Source: an uncultured Pelagibacteraceae bacterium
GTDB taxonomy: Bacteria; Pseudomonadota; Alphaproteobacteria; Pelagibacterales; Pelagibacteraceae
Assembly (NCBI GenBank): GCA_902558795.1
Contig: CACEFI010000005.1
Span: 1 to 43,629 of the forward strand
Direction of reading: 5' to 3'
DNA length: 43,629 bases
Shown here: piece by piece, positions 1-9,346 of the stretch
Layout: each line of letters opens with the position of its first letter
Numbering within the stretch: position 1 is the stretch's first letter
Made by a program: the position numbers and the translations under genes
The notes under the pieces: generated by a model
Told to the model about the DNA's origin: nothing
What the model saw: only the letters and a program-made list of their open reading frames with translations
Database searches by the model: none

Positions 1-894
1 ATGCATGGATGGCCAGGTTCAGTTATCGAATTTTTAGAAATCATTGATAAGCTTGCTACTCCTGAAAAATCTGGAGCAAATACAAAAAATTCTTTTGATG
101 TAATTGTTCCCTCATTACCTGGTTTTGGTTTTTCTGGAAAACCATCCAAGCCAATTGGACCAAGAAAAATGGCAGAAATGCTTAATAAGTTAATGATAGA
201 AAATCTTGGTTATAAAAATTATATGGCACAAGGTGGTGATTGGGGAGCAACTATAGCTAATTGGATAGGATATGATCACTCTAAATTTTGTAACGCAATA
301 CATATTAATTGTCTTACCATGCGCCATCCTGATGGACCTCAATCTGATGATGAGAAAGATTGGCAAAAAAGATTTGATAAAGATCAAATAATGCAAGATG
401 GATATAGAACTCAACAAGCAACAAAACCACAGTCCTTAAGTTATGGAATGATGGACAGTCCCGTAGGTATTGCTGCTTGGATTATTGAAAAAATGTATTT
501 TTGGTCAGATCTTAAAGATAATAATCTTGAAAGTGTTTATTCAAAAGACACACTGATCGCTAATATAATGGTTTATATTTTAACAAAGTCATTTAATACA
601 GCCAGTTGGATTTATTTTGGAAGAAGAGAAGAGGGTGGTAGGTTTTTCCCTAAAAATTTTAAAAAGATAACTGTACCAACAGCTGCTGCAATTTTTCCTG
701 CAGAAATGTCTGAATGGCCTCCAAGATCTTATGTAGAGAGAATTTTTAATATTAAGCAATGGAGTGAAATGCCAGGAGGAGGGCATTTTGCAGCTTTAGA
801 AAAACCAGATCTATTAGTTGATGATATAAGAAAATTTTTAAGAAGTTTAAGGTTTAATCCTTATGATGAAAGTGGAGGCCAATCTAATTCATGA
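1..894 (+). CDS. Epoxide hydrolase-like alpha/beta hydrolase, 5' truncated by window edge
   Basis: HGWPGS oxyanion motif, GGDWG nucleophile elbow, C-terminal GGHFAALEKP; epoxide hydrolases normally have an N-terminal segment before HGWPGS, so the gene likely starts upstream of the window. Confidence 0.85.
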   Translation: MHGWPGSVIEFLEIIDKLATPEKSGANTKNSFDVIVPSLPGFGFSGKPSKPIGPRKMAEMLNKLMIENLGYKNYMAQGGDWGATIANWIGYDHSKFCNAIHINCLTMRHPDGPQSDDEKDWQKRFDKDQIMQDGYRTQQATKPQSLSYGMMDSPVGIAAWIIEKMYFWSDLKDNNLESVYSKDTLIANIMVYILTKSFNTASWIYFGRREEGGRFFPKNFKKITVPTAAAIFPAEMSEWPPRSYVERIFNIKQWSEMPGGGHFAALEKPDLLVDDIRKFLRSLRFNPYDESGGQSNS

Positions 895-1085
895 GATTTA
901 AGACATTAAAAGTCCATCTCTTTTTAAATTTTTAATTTAAACCTTAGGTTGTTATTTAAAAAAAATATCCTGTTTAATCGTCATCTTGAAATTGACCAAT
1001 ATAGGTTTCATTTCTTTACTTTGTTAACTTAGAATGGTTATAATTTCTTTATAGAAAAACTAAATCAATAGAAAAGGAAACCAAT

Positions 1086-2126
1086 ATGTTAATTAAAAAA
1101 TTTTGTAAGACACTTCTTAAAGTGTTTGCAATTGCTTTTTTTGCTCAAGCTGCCTATGCAGAGGTAACTCTTAAACTTGGTACTACTGGTAGATTAGGTA
1201 TGCCGATTGGTGATGCAATAGATCAAGCTTTAATCCCAGCTTTAGCAAAAGCATCAGGTGGTAAGATGAAAATCGAACCTCATTATCAAAAAAGCTTATG
1301 CGCAGAACAAAAATGTGGTGAACAAGCTAATCAAGGGCTTATAGCTCTATGGACTAGTTCTACTGCAAACTATGGAAATTTTGGACCAGAGTTAGCAATT
1401 TTTGATTTACCCTTTATTTTCAAATCACTAGAAGATGCGAAAAGAATATCAGATGAATGGTTAGCTGAAAGACAGTGTAAACTTGCCCTTGAAAATGCAG
1501 GTCATATTTGTCTTTCTGTATATTCAAGTGGTGGATTTAGACAACTTGGAAATGCAACTAAACCAGTTCATGTTCCTGATGATATGAAAGGACTAAAATG
1601 GCGTACTACTAAGAGTCCAGTTGAGTTCATGCTAGTTAAAAATTGGGGTGCAACTCCAACTCCATATGACTGGAGCCAGTTATACTCAGGTCTACAATCT
1701 GGTGTAGTTGAAGGTCAGTATGTAGCTAGTCCTTGGCAGCACGTAGCAAAACTTCATGAAGTTGCAAAATACTTTACTGAGATTGGTGGTATGTGGTCAG
1801 GAAACATTTTAGCGATGGATGCAAAGCAGTATAACGCTTTATCTGATCAACAAAGAAAATGGTTACACGAAGCAGCTGATGCTTATGGAGAAAAAGTAAA
1901 CCAACTAGATAACGCTTGGATTAAAAATGGTGAAGATGCAATTAAAGCATCTGCTAAAGAGTGGTATGTACCATCTGAAGCAGAAATGTCTAAGTGGAGA
2001 GCAGGTGCAATCGGTGCCTGGTTAGATGCTAAAGGTACTTTTGAACCAGAGGTAGCCAAAAGAGTGCTTCTAGAACAAGGAATGGATGGATTTGTAGCTC
2101 AGTTAGAAAAAGCTGGGGCTTTATAA
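1086..2126 (+). CDS. dctP: TRAP transporter substrate-binding protein, DctP family
   Basis: Signal peptide, DctP-type fold motifs (DLPFIFKSLEDAKR, GLKWRTTKSPV, SGVVEGQ), followed by dctM and dctQ; SD aaaggaa. Confidence 0.9.
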   Translation: MLIKKFCKTLLKVFAIAFFAQAAYAEVTLKLGTTGRLGMPIGDAIDQALIPALAKASGGKMKIEPHYQKSLCAEQKCGEQANQGLIALWTSSTANYGNFGPELAIFDLPFIFKSLEDAKRISDEWLAERQCKLALENAGHICLSVYSSGGFRQLGNATKPVHVPDDMKGLKWRTTKSPVEFMLVKNWGATPTPYDWSQLYSGLQSGVVEGQYVASPWQHVAKLHEVAKYFTEIGGMWSGNILAMDAKQYNALSDQQRKWLHEAADAYGEKVNQLDNAWIKNGEDAIKASAKEWYVPSEAEMSKWRAGAIGAWLDAKGTFEPEVAKRVLLEQGMDGFVAQLEKAGAL

Positions 2127-2146
2127 GTCGTTCAATAAAAACTGTA

Positions 2147-2187
2147 TAAAGATCATTTAGCTCAATTTAAGAGCTAGATGATCTTTA
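2147..2187 (+). promoter_or_regulatory. 17-bp-stem hairpin between dctP and dctM
   Basis: TAAAGATCATTTAGCTC / GAGCTAGATGATCTTTA, 16 Watson-Crick pairs plus one U-G, 7-nt loop; no T tract. Confidence 0.85.
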
Positions 2188-2217
2188 CCTAAAACAAACC
2201 ATAACATATAAGTATCT

Positions 2218-3501
2218 ATGGAAAGTATCATTCTACTTGTAGTACTTCTTTTTCTAATTTTATTAGGCGCTCCTATTGGCTTCATATTAATACTGATACC
2301 ATTTGTTTATATTTTATTTACCGACGCTGTACCCCTCGTTTTAATCCCTAGTCAAATGTTTAATGCAATTGACTCGGTTCCATTAACTGCAATTGCATTT
2401 TTTATGCTTACTGGTGAATTAATGACAAGTGCAACGATTACAGACAGGTTAGTAGCTTTGAGTAGGGCATTAATTGGACGTATACGAGGAGGATTGGCTC
2501 AAGTTAATGTTCTTGTGAGTATGTTTTTTGCTGGGATGAATGGTTCCGTAGTAGCAGATACAGCAACAGTTGGAGCATTAGTTTTACCAGCTATGAAAAA
2601 AGCTGGTTATCCTGCTGCGTTTTCAGCAGCAGTCACAGGTGTGAGCTCCACTATAGGAGGAATAATTCCACCTAGTATCATGATGATTGTGCTTGCTAAC
2701 TCGACTGAGATTTCGATAGCAGCATTATTTGCGGCTGGGATTATTCCAGGCGTGTTGATAGGTGTTGTGATCATGGCAATTAATCATTTTTTTGCAATCA
2801 AATATAATTTTGAGAGGAGTGATGAACCATTTTCGATACGTCGAGCTGGTAAAGAATTGTATCGATCCTCGTTTGCCCTTTTGATACCTTTAGTTTTAGT
2901 AGGTTCAGTAATGGGTGGTGTAGCATCTGTTGTTGAGGCTGGTGCTATCACAGCAATGGTTGCGTTGTTAACAGGTGTATTTGTTTATCGAACTATTAAA
3001 TGGAAAGAATGTACAGGTGCTTTTCGTCGGGCATTCCGTAATTCAGCGATGGTTTTTATAATTATAGCTGCGTCGGGACCCTTCAGTTGGTTGCTTACTT
3101 CCTTAGGTGCAATCGGTGATCTTGAAAGCTGGCTTTTAAGCCTCACAGATTCTCCTATTATTTTTATTTTAGCAGTGATTTTATTTATTTTTCTTCTTGG
3201 AACAGTAATGGACTCCGCAGTAAATATTATCATAGTTGGTCCTGTACTAGTTAATGTTATGGCCCAAGCTGGTTTTCCAGAGGTGCAAGCTGCTATCGTT
3301 GTAATAGTTGGTTTCTTAATAGGATCAGTTACGCCACCTGTTGGTGTTGCGTACTTTACTGCTGCAACAATAGCTCAAGTACGTCTAGAAAAAGTGGCTA
3401 TTGCGCTAATCCCTTATTTAGTCGGATTATTTTTACTTTTATTTTTCATTCTCGTTATTCCAGAGTTAACCATGTTTCTTCCTAACCTAATGAGTAATTA
3501 A
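2218..3501 (+). CDS. dctM: TRAP transporter large permease, DctM family
   Basis: 427 aa polytopic protein; GSVVADTATVG, GGIIPPSIMMI, GSVTPPVGVAYF motifs. Confidence 0.93.
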   Translation: MESIILLVVLLFLILLGAPIGFILILIPFVYILFTDAVPLVLIPSQMFNAIDSVPLTAIAFFMLTGELMTSATITDRLVALSRALIGRIRGGLAQVNVLVSMFFAGMNGSVVADTATVGALVLPAMKKAGYPAAFSAAVTGVSSTIGGIIPPSIMMIVLANSTEISIAALFAAGIIPGVLIGVVIMAINHFFAIKYNFERSDEPFSIRRAGKELYRSSFALLIPLVLVGSVMGGVASVVEAGAITAMVALLTGVFVYRTIKWKECTGAFRRAFRNSAMVFIIIAASGPFSWLLTSLGAIGDLESWLLSLTDSPIIFILAVILFIFLLGTVMDSAVNIIIVGPVLVNVMAQAGFPEVQAAIVVIVGFLIGSVTPPVGVAYFTAATIAQVRLEKVAIALIPYLVGLFLLLFFILVIPELTMFLPNLMSN

Positions 3502-3503
3502 CG

Positions 3504-4013
3504 ATGTTAAAATTTTTTAATAACATTGATCGTTTTATCCATCGTATGTTGGAAGCTATGTGTTCGCTCTTTTTGGCTGCGATGGTTGGTTTCACTATTT
3601 ACAACGTTACTATGCGATATGTTTTTAATAACCCTCCTGTTTGGGGTGATCTGCTTACGGTATTAAGTAATATTTGGTTGATGTTTATAGCGCTTTCTTT
3701 GACAGCAAGAGATAATGAGCACATAGCTTTGAATTTAATTTATGAAAAATTACCAAACAAACTGTCACTATATATAAGACAGTTCTGGAAACTTATGATC
3801 ATGGTAATTGGAATAGTTTTGATTATTTATGGGATTGAGCTTGTAGAGGGTATGCGTGGTAAGTATTGGGAAATGTGGTATTTTGAAATTAGTTTCCAAG
3901 GTATTGAGTTCAAAGAGAATTATATGCCAAAGAAATATGCAGTTGCGATCTTACCGTTAGCTGGATTTTTGACAACCATTGGTGCTGTTATTTCTTTTGT
4001 GAAAAAAACCTAA
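3504..4013 (+). CDS. dctQ: TRAP transporter small permease, DctQ family
   Basis: 169 aa, four TM segments, YNVTMRYVFNNPPVWGDLL typical of DctQ. Confidence 0.88.
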   Translation: MLKFFNNIDRFIHRMLEAMCSLFLAAMVGFTIYNVTMRYVFNNPPVWGDLLTVLSNIWLMFIALSLTARDNEHIALNLIYEKLPNKLSLYIRQFWKLMIMVIGIVLIIYGIELVEGMRGKYWEMWYFEISFQGIEFKENYMPKKYAVAILPLAGFLTTIGAVISFVKKT

Positions 4014-4040
4014 CTCTATATTTAAATAGTGGCGATCAAT

Positions 4041-5096
4041 CTAATCGTTAAGAATTTTGACATCTTTTTCATTTATTGTCAAAAATACTTCTTCGCCAAC
4101 GTTAAAAATATTATGAGTTTCACCTGAAACTACATATATTTTTCCTGCATTGGTGTTTAAGATATATTGATAACTACTTCCTACAAATGAAGCATTATTT
4201 ACTTTGGCATGTATGCAATTATCAGATTTAGTTTTATCAATTGAAATTTTTTCTGGTCTTAAAGCAACAGAAACAGTGTCGTTTAGATCTTTATCAGTTT
4301 GAACTTCAATTTTCATATCTGCTATTTTTAAATTGTATGATTTTGATTGTTTGTTAATTATTTCAGCTTTAACAACATTCGCATCACCGATAAAATTTGC
4401 AACAAACTTATTTTTTGGATAATTGTAAAGTTCTTTTGGGCTACCTTCTTGAGCAATCACAGCATTATTCATTACAATTACTTTATCAGATATAGCTAAA
4501 GCCTCCTCTTGGTCGTGAGTAACATAAATAGTAGTTACACCAAGTTTTTGTTGTATTTCTCTAATATCTTCTCTTACTTGTCTTCTAAGTTTTGCATCTA
4601 GGTTTGACAGAGGTTCATCAAATAATAATACTTTTGGTTTTAGAACAATAGCTCTTGCAACAGCAACCCTTTGCTGCTGTCCTCCAGATAACTCAGAAGG
4701 CATTCTATTTTCATATCCTTCTAAATTTACTAATTTTAATGTCTCTAAAGCTTTCTCAGTATATTCCTCTTTGTTTACATTAATCATTTTCAATCCATAG
4801 GAAACATTTTCAATTACACTCATATGTGGGAACAGTGCATAAGACTGAAATACCATTGAAACGTCTCTGTCGGTTGCTGGCAACAATGTAACGTCCTCAT
4901 TATCGACTAAAATCTTTCCACTTGTAGCTCTTTCGAGTCCTGCAATTATTCTTAATGACGTAGTTTTCCCACAACCAGATGGACCAAGTAATGTTGTTAA
5001 AGTTCCAGCTTCAAAATTACAACTTACATTATCAACTGCAGTTGTTTCATTAAACTTTTTTGTAATATTTTCGAATTTAACTTCAGCTTTTTTCAT
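4041..5096 (-). CDS. ABC transporter ATP-binding protein (iron(III)/spermidine-putrescine-type)
   Basis: Walker A GPSGCGKTT, LSGGQQQRVAVARA, Walker B VLLFDEPLSNLD, C-terminal TOBE-like region. Confidence 0.92.
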   Translation of the reverse strand: MKKAEVKFENITKKFNETTAVDNVSCNFEAGTLTTLLGPSGCGKTTSLRIIAGLERATSGKILVDNEDVTLLPATDRDVSMVFQSYALFPHMSVIENVSYGLKMINVNKEEYTEKALETLKLVNLEGYENRMPSELSGGQQQRVAVARAIVLKPKVLLFDEPLSNLDAKLRRQVREDIREIQQKLGVTTIYVTHDQEEALAISDKVIVMNNAVIAQEGSPKELYNYPKNKFVANFIGDANVVKAEIINKQSKSYNLKIADMKIEVQTDKDLNDTVSVALRPEKISIDKTKSDNCIHAKVNNASFVGSSYQYILNTNAGKIYVVSGETHNIFNVGEEVFLTINEKDVKILND

Positions 5097-7294
5097 TATC
5101 CTAAGTTTCCTTGCAAGATTCCGGCAGATTGATCTCTTCTACCTAATTTACGTTTCCCTATTATTAATTGCATTAGCATAATTGTAAACAGCATAACTAC
5201 AATTAATGCTGATGAATATACTATTGCCAAACCATAGTCATTATTTTCTAATCTTCCTAAAATGTATGAAACAGCTAAGTCATAATTTGCGCTAACTAGG
5301 AAAATAACAGCGCTAATCGCTGTCATAGCTCTTACAAAACTAAAAACTAATGATGCTGTAATTGCAGGCTTAAGTAATGGTAGAATTATATTTCTAAATG
5401 TTTGCGAGCTTGAAGCATTTAAAGTAGATGAAGCCTCATCTAAATGAGGATCAAGTTGATTCATAGCAGCTATTCCAGCTCTTACTCCAACAGGCATATT
5501 TCTGAATACAAAAGCAATTACTAGAATTATTCCTGTTCCTGTAAGTTCAAGAGGAGGGACATTAAATGCAAATACGTAGCTAACTCCTATAACACTTCCT
5601 GGGATTGCAAAGCTTAACATTGTGCCAAATTCAAAAGCATTTTTTCCTCTGAATTTATGTCTTGTTAGTAAATAAGCAGTTAAAATTCCTATTGCTGCAG
5701 TCGGAAAAGCTGAAATTATTGCTATCGTAAATGTTGTGTTAAATGAATTCCATGCTGTACCCGTCCACAACAATCCTCTTTCTTTGACCCATTCAACACT
5801 AAAGGCTTCAATATAATGTTTTAATGTAAAGCTATGATCAACACCCCACATTTCAACAAATCCCCCAAACATAATCATTACATAAATTATAAAAGTAATT
5901 GATGCCCAAGGAAGTACAGTTGAATAAATCATCCATTTTGCTTTTTTGGGAAGTTCAGGATGAACGCCGCTATCACCTTTACCTGAAATTGAAATATATG
6001 ATTTTTTTCCTAACCATTGATTTTGAAGATAAAATACTACTAGAACGACAGATAATAAAATCATAGCAAGTATTGCAGCTTTGGTTTCATCATATTGTGC
6101 ACCAACAATTGCAAAAAATATTTCTGTAGATAAAACATCATATTCAGCCCCAAGTACTAACGGGTTACCAAAGTCTGCTAAGCTTTCAATAAAACCAAGT
6201 AGAAATGCATTCGCTATTCCAGGCCTCATTAATGGCAAAGTAACAGTTTTAAAAACTTGCCATCTAGATGCTCTTAAAGTTTGTGAAGCCTCCTCCATTG
6301 AAGGACTTACACTTTCAACAACTCCAATTAAAACTAAAAATGCAATGGGGGTAAAAGCAAGTGTTTGAGCAAACCATATTCCTGGTAATCCATAAATCCA
6401 TCTAGAAGGCTCAATATCAAAACCCCATTCAAGAAAACTACTTACTACACCAGTTCTTCCAAACAAAATTATTATTGCTAAACCGATTACAAATGGTGGA
6501 GTGATTATTGGTAAAACAGACAGTACTTTTATTATCTTTTTAAATTTAAAACTAGTTCTTGCAACTAATAATGCAAAAGCTAAACCTAAAACTGTTGATG
6601 AAAATGCTGTTAGTGTCCCCATGGTAACTGTGTTCCAAAAAACTCCACAAGCATAATCGCTATAAAGACAATCTAATCCCCAAATTCCTTTATTAAATAT
6701 TTTGTCTGAAAAATTACTTATTTCATATCCGCCTTCAGTTCCTTTAAAGGCAACCGTAAACATTCTAAAAATTGGAAAAAATACAAAAGTAGATACTAAA
6801 ATAATAATACTTCCAATACTTCCGACTATAAAATTATCACCGTTAAGCCATCCACGTGAAGAAAGTCCATGTGTAATATAAAAAATGAATGTACAGCACG
6901 TTAAAACTGCACCAGAACCTACACCAAATTGATTTTCTACATCACCAAAAATTGATTGAAAAATTTCATAATTCCATCCTCTTATTCCAATTGAAAATCC
7001 TTGAAGAAAAAAATAAAAAAAACCAAATAACCCTGAGTATAAAAAAATCTTTGAATAAAGAGGATTGTTTTGATTTAATTTAAGGGTAGTTAAAGGAAAA
7101 AGTAGTGGAACCACTAGAGGTAACAGCCAATATTTATTATTTATAAATACCTGGGGTAGGGCTGAACCGTAATCTTCTAAAGAGTATTCTTTTATCCAGT
7201 TAATAGAGAAAAACCCGTCACCCGTTACATACCAAGGAAAGATTAGGAAACCCAATCCTCCTATGAGCATCCAACAGATAACGAGTCCTCTCAT
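5096..7294 (-). CDS. ABC transporter permease, fused two-domain (FbpB-like)
   Basis: Two binding-protein-dependent permease domains (EASQTLRASRWQVFKTVTLPLMRPGI and EASSTLNASSSQTFRNIILPLLKPAI). Confidence 0.9.
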   Translation of the reverse strand: MRGLVICWMLIGGLGFLIFPWYVTGDGFFSINWIKEYSLEDYGSALPQVFINNKYWLLPLVVPLLFPLTTLKLNQNNPLYSKIFLYSGLFGFFYFFLQGFSIGIRGWNYEIFQSIFGDVENQFGVGSGAVLTCCTFIFYITHGLSSRGWLNGDNFIVGSIGSIIILVSTFVFFPIFRMFTVAFKGTEGGYEISNFSDKIFNKGIWGLDCLYSDYACGVFWNTVTMGTLTAFSSTVLGLAFALLVARTSFKFKKIIKVLSVLPIITPPFVIGLAIIILFGRTGVVSSFLEWGFDIEPSRWIYGLPGIWFAQTLAFTPIAFLVLIGVVESVSPSMEEASQTLRASRWQVFKTVTLPLMRPGIANAFLLGFIESLADFGNPLVLGAEYDVLSTEIFFAIVGAQYDETKAAILAMILLSVVLVVFYLQNQWLGKKSYISISGKGDSGVHPELPKKAKWMIYSTVLPWASITFIIYVMIMFGGFVEMWGVDHSFTLKHYIEAFSVEWVKERGLLWTGTAWNSFNTTFTIAIISAFPTAAIGILTAYLLTRHKFRGKNAFEFGTMLSFAIPGSVIGVSYVFAFNVPPLELTGTGIILVIAFVFRNMPVGVRAGIAAMNQLDPHLDEASSTLNASSSQTFRNIILPLLKPAITASLVFSFVRAMTAISAVIFLVSANYDLAVSYILGRLENNDYGLAIVYSSALIVVMLFTIMLMQLIIGKRKLGRRDQSAGILQGNLG

Positions 7295-7320
7295 TAATTC
7301 CTAATATTATCTAGGAATTA
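7295..7320 (-). promoter_or_regulatory. 9-bp-stem hairpin at the junction of the ABC binding-protein and permease genes
   Basis: TAATTCCTA / TAGGAATTA, 8-nt loop, overlapping the 3' end of the 7307..8344 gene. Confidence 0.55.
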
Positions 7321-8344
7321 CAGATACGTCGTTATCCCATTTGGATAACAGGCTTGCTCTAGTACTTTTATCTCCATAAACTTTAAAGTTATAATCAATT
7401 AAGTTTATTGTTGATAAATCTGGAGCATCAGGATCAGCTTTTGCTTTAGTATTTGATGGTACTTGCAAAGATTTTCCTGAAGTGAAAACCATAGTTTGTA
7501 TTGCAGGACTTAATGCCCAGTCATAAAACTTTTTAGCTTCCTTCATATTTCTTGCACCTGCAATAATACTCATAGATCCTACTTCGTAACCAGTTCCTTC
7601 TTCAGGAGACACAGTTACAACAGGTAACCCTTTTTTAGTTTGTTTAACACCATCATGTTGAAAACAAATACCAATTAAGTTTTCACCTCTTCCAGTTGCT
7701 TTAATTGGAGCAGAACCAGATTTAGTGTAAGTATTGATATTCATGTGAAGTGCTTTCATGTAATCCCAACCTTTATCTTCCCCAAAAATTTGAAGAATTG
7801 TAGCTAAAGTTGTGTAAGCAGTTCCTGATGAATTTGGATTTGCTACTTGGATTTCACCTTTATAAATTGGTTTAGTTAAATCCATCCATGATTTTGGAGC
7901 TGGAAGACCTTTTTTTGCTAATAGATCTTTATTGTATCCAAAACCTAGCGCACCAACATAAATTCCAACTGATTTGTAATCAGCATTTTTAGCTTGGTTT
8001 TGAGCCGCAGGTAATAAATCATCAAAATGTTTTGATTTATATTTTTCCGTTAGATTTTCCTGAGCAGCTGTTAAATGTGGATCACCTGTTCCACCAAACC
8101 AAACATCTCCTTTTGGATTTGATGACTCTGCTTTAATTTTTGCAAAAGTTTCACCACTACTTGCTCTTGTCATTGCAACTTTTGTTCCAGTTTCTTTTTC
8201 ATAAGCTTGTTCAAGCATTTCACAAACATCAATTTCCACACTGCAATATAAAGTAAGTTTTGCAGCTGAAGCTTTGTTTGTTAACCCAAACAATGTAAAT
8301 AAAAGAACTAAAGCAATTGAAGCTAGTTTCAGTATATTTTTCAT
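7307..8344 (-). CDS. ABC transporter extracellular substrate-binding protein (Fe(III)/phosphosugar-type family)
   Basis: Signal peptide; GDVWFGGTGDPH, FQHDGV, EEGTGYEVGSMSII; strong SD AGAGGAAATAATG. Confidence 0.85.
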   Translation of the reverse strand: MKNILKLASIALVLLFTLFGLTNKASAAKLTLYCSVEIDVCEMLEQAYEKETGTKVAMTRASSGETFAKIKAESSNPKGDVWFGGTGDPHLTAAQENLTEKYKSKHFDDLLPAAQNQAKNADYKSVGIYVGALGFGYNKDLLAKKGLPAPKSWMDLTKPIYKGEIQVANPNSSGTAYTTLATILQIFGEDKGWDYMKALHMNINTYTKSGSAPIKATGRGENLIGICFQHDGVKQTKKGLPVVTVSPEEGTGYEVGSMSIIAGARNMKEAKKFYDWALSPAIQTMVFTSGKSLQVPSNTKAKADPDAPDLSTINLIDYNFKVYGDKSTRASLLSKWDNDVSVIPR

Positions 8345-8500
8345 TATTTCCTCTCTAAGGTTAATATTTATTTTAAAAATGTATTATGAATCTTGCTTAG
8401 TTGTCACTATTTTTTTAAAAGTTATAAAGAACATGCAATTCTAGGTTTAAAAATTTGGTTTTATCTCTTAATTGATATAGTGTTTATCTAGTTTAAAGGT

Positions 8501-9346
8501 ATGGAAATAGTAACAAAAATTGCGCCAATATGTTTGGCATTAATTATGTTGGGTCTTGGTTTAGGACTATCCATTAAAGATTTTACAAGAATATTAAGTG
8601 CTCCCAAAGATTTTTTTGTTGGTTTTTTTTCTCAATTAGTAATTTTACCCATTGTTGCTTTAGGTGTTGCTTTGATATTAAATTTACCAACAGCGATTGC
8701 CATAGGTTTAATGATAATTGCAGCAGCACCAGGTGGTGTTACTTCAAATGTATTAACTAAGTTTGCTAATGGAGATGTTGCTTTATCAATTTCATTAACT
8801 GCAGTTACAAGTTTATTAAGTATTGTCTCTGTTCCATTTATTGTCATAAATTCAGCTAATTTTTTTGGAGTATCTATTACAGCAGATATTTCAATGACAG
8901 GTATTGCTTTAAAGATGGCACTAGTTGTTATGGTTCCAGTAATTATTGGAATGGTTATCAGAGCATTTGCGGAAAACTTTATTTCATCGAAAATTAATAT
9001 TGTTAATAAATTAACTGGTTGGCTATTTGTAATTGTCTTTGCTGCTATTTGGATTGAAGAAAAAGATAATATTTTTAATTATCTTGCACAAGCAGGTTTA
9101 GCTGTTTTAATTTTAAATATAGTAATGATGATCTTAGCATTTTTTATTGCTAAAAGGTTTGTATCAGGAGTTGCTCAACAAAAATGTATTGCATTAGAAT
9201 GTGGTTTACAAAATGGAACACTAGCTGTATTTGTTTCAACATTAATTTTTGATGACATTGCTTACTTTGTGCCTACAGCTGCATATGCACTTATTATGTA
9301 TATAACAGGATTTATTTTTATATATATTTTAAGAAAATCTGATTAG
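8501..9346 (+). CDS. Bile acid:sodium symporter (BASS) family transporter
   Basis: GLGLSIKDF, AAAPGGVTSNVLTKFANGDVALSISLTAVTS, ECGLQNGTLA motifs. Confidence 0.88.
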   Translation: MEIVTKIAPICLALIMLGLGLGLSIKDFTRILSAPKDFFVGFFSQLVILPIVALGVALILNLPTAIAIGLMIIAAAPGGVTSNVLTKFANGDVALSISLTAVTSLLSIVSVPFIVINSANFFGVSITADISMTGIALKMALVVMVPVIIGMVIRAFAENFISSKINIVNKLTGWLFVIVFAAIWIEEKDNIFNYLAQAGLAVLILNIVMMILAFFIAKRFVSGVAQQKCIALECGLQNGTLAVFVSTLIFDDIAYFVPTAAYALIMYITGFIFIYILRKSD

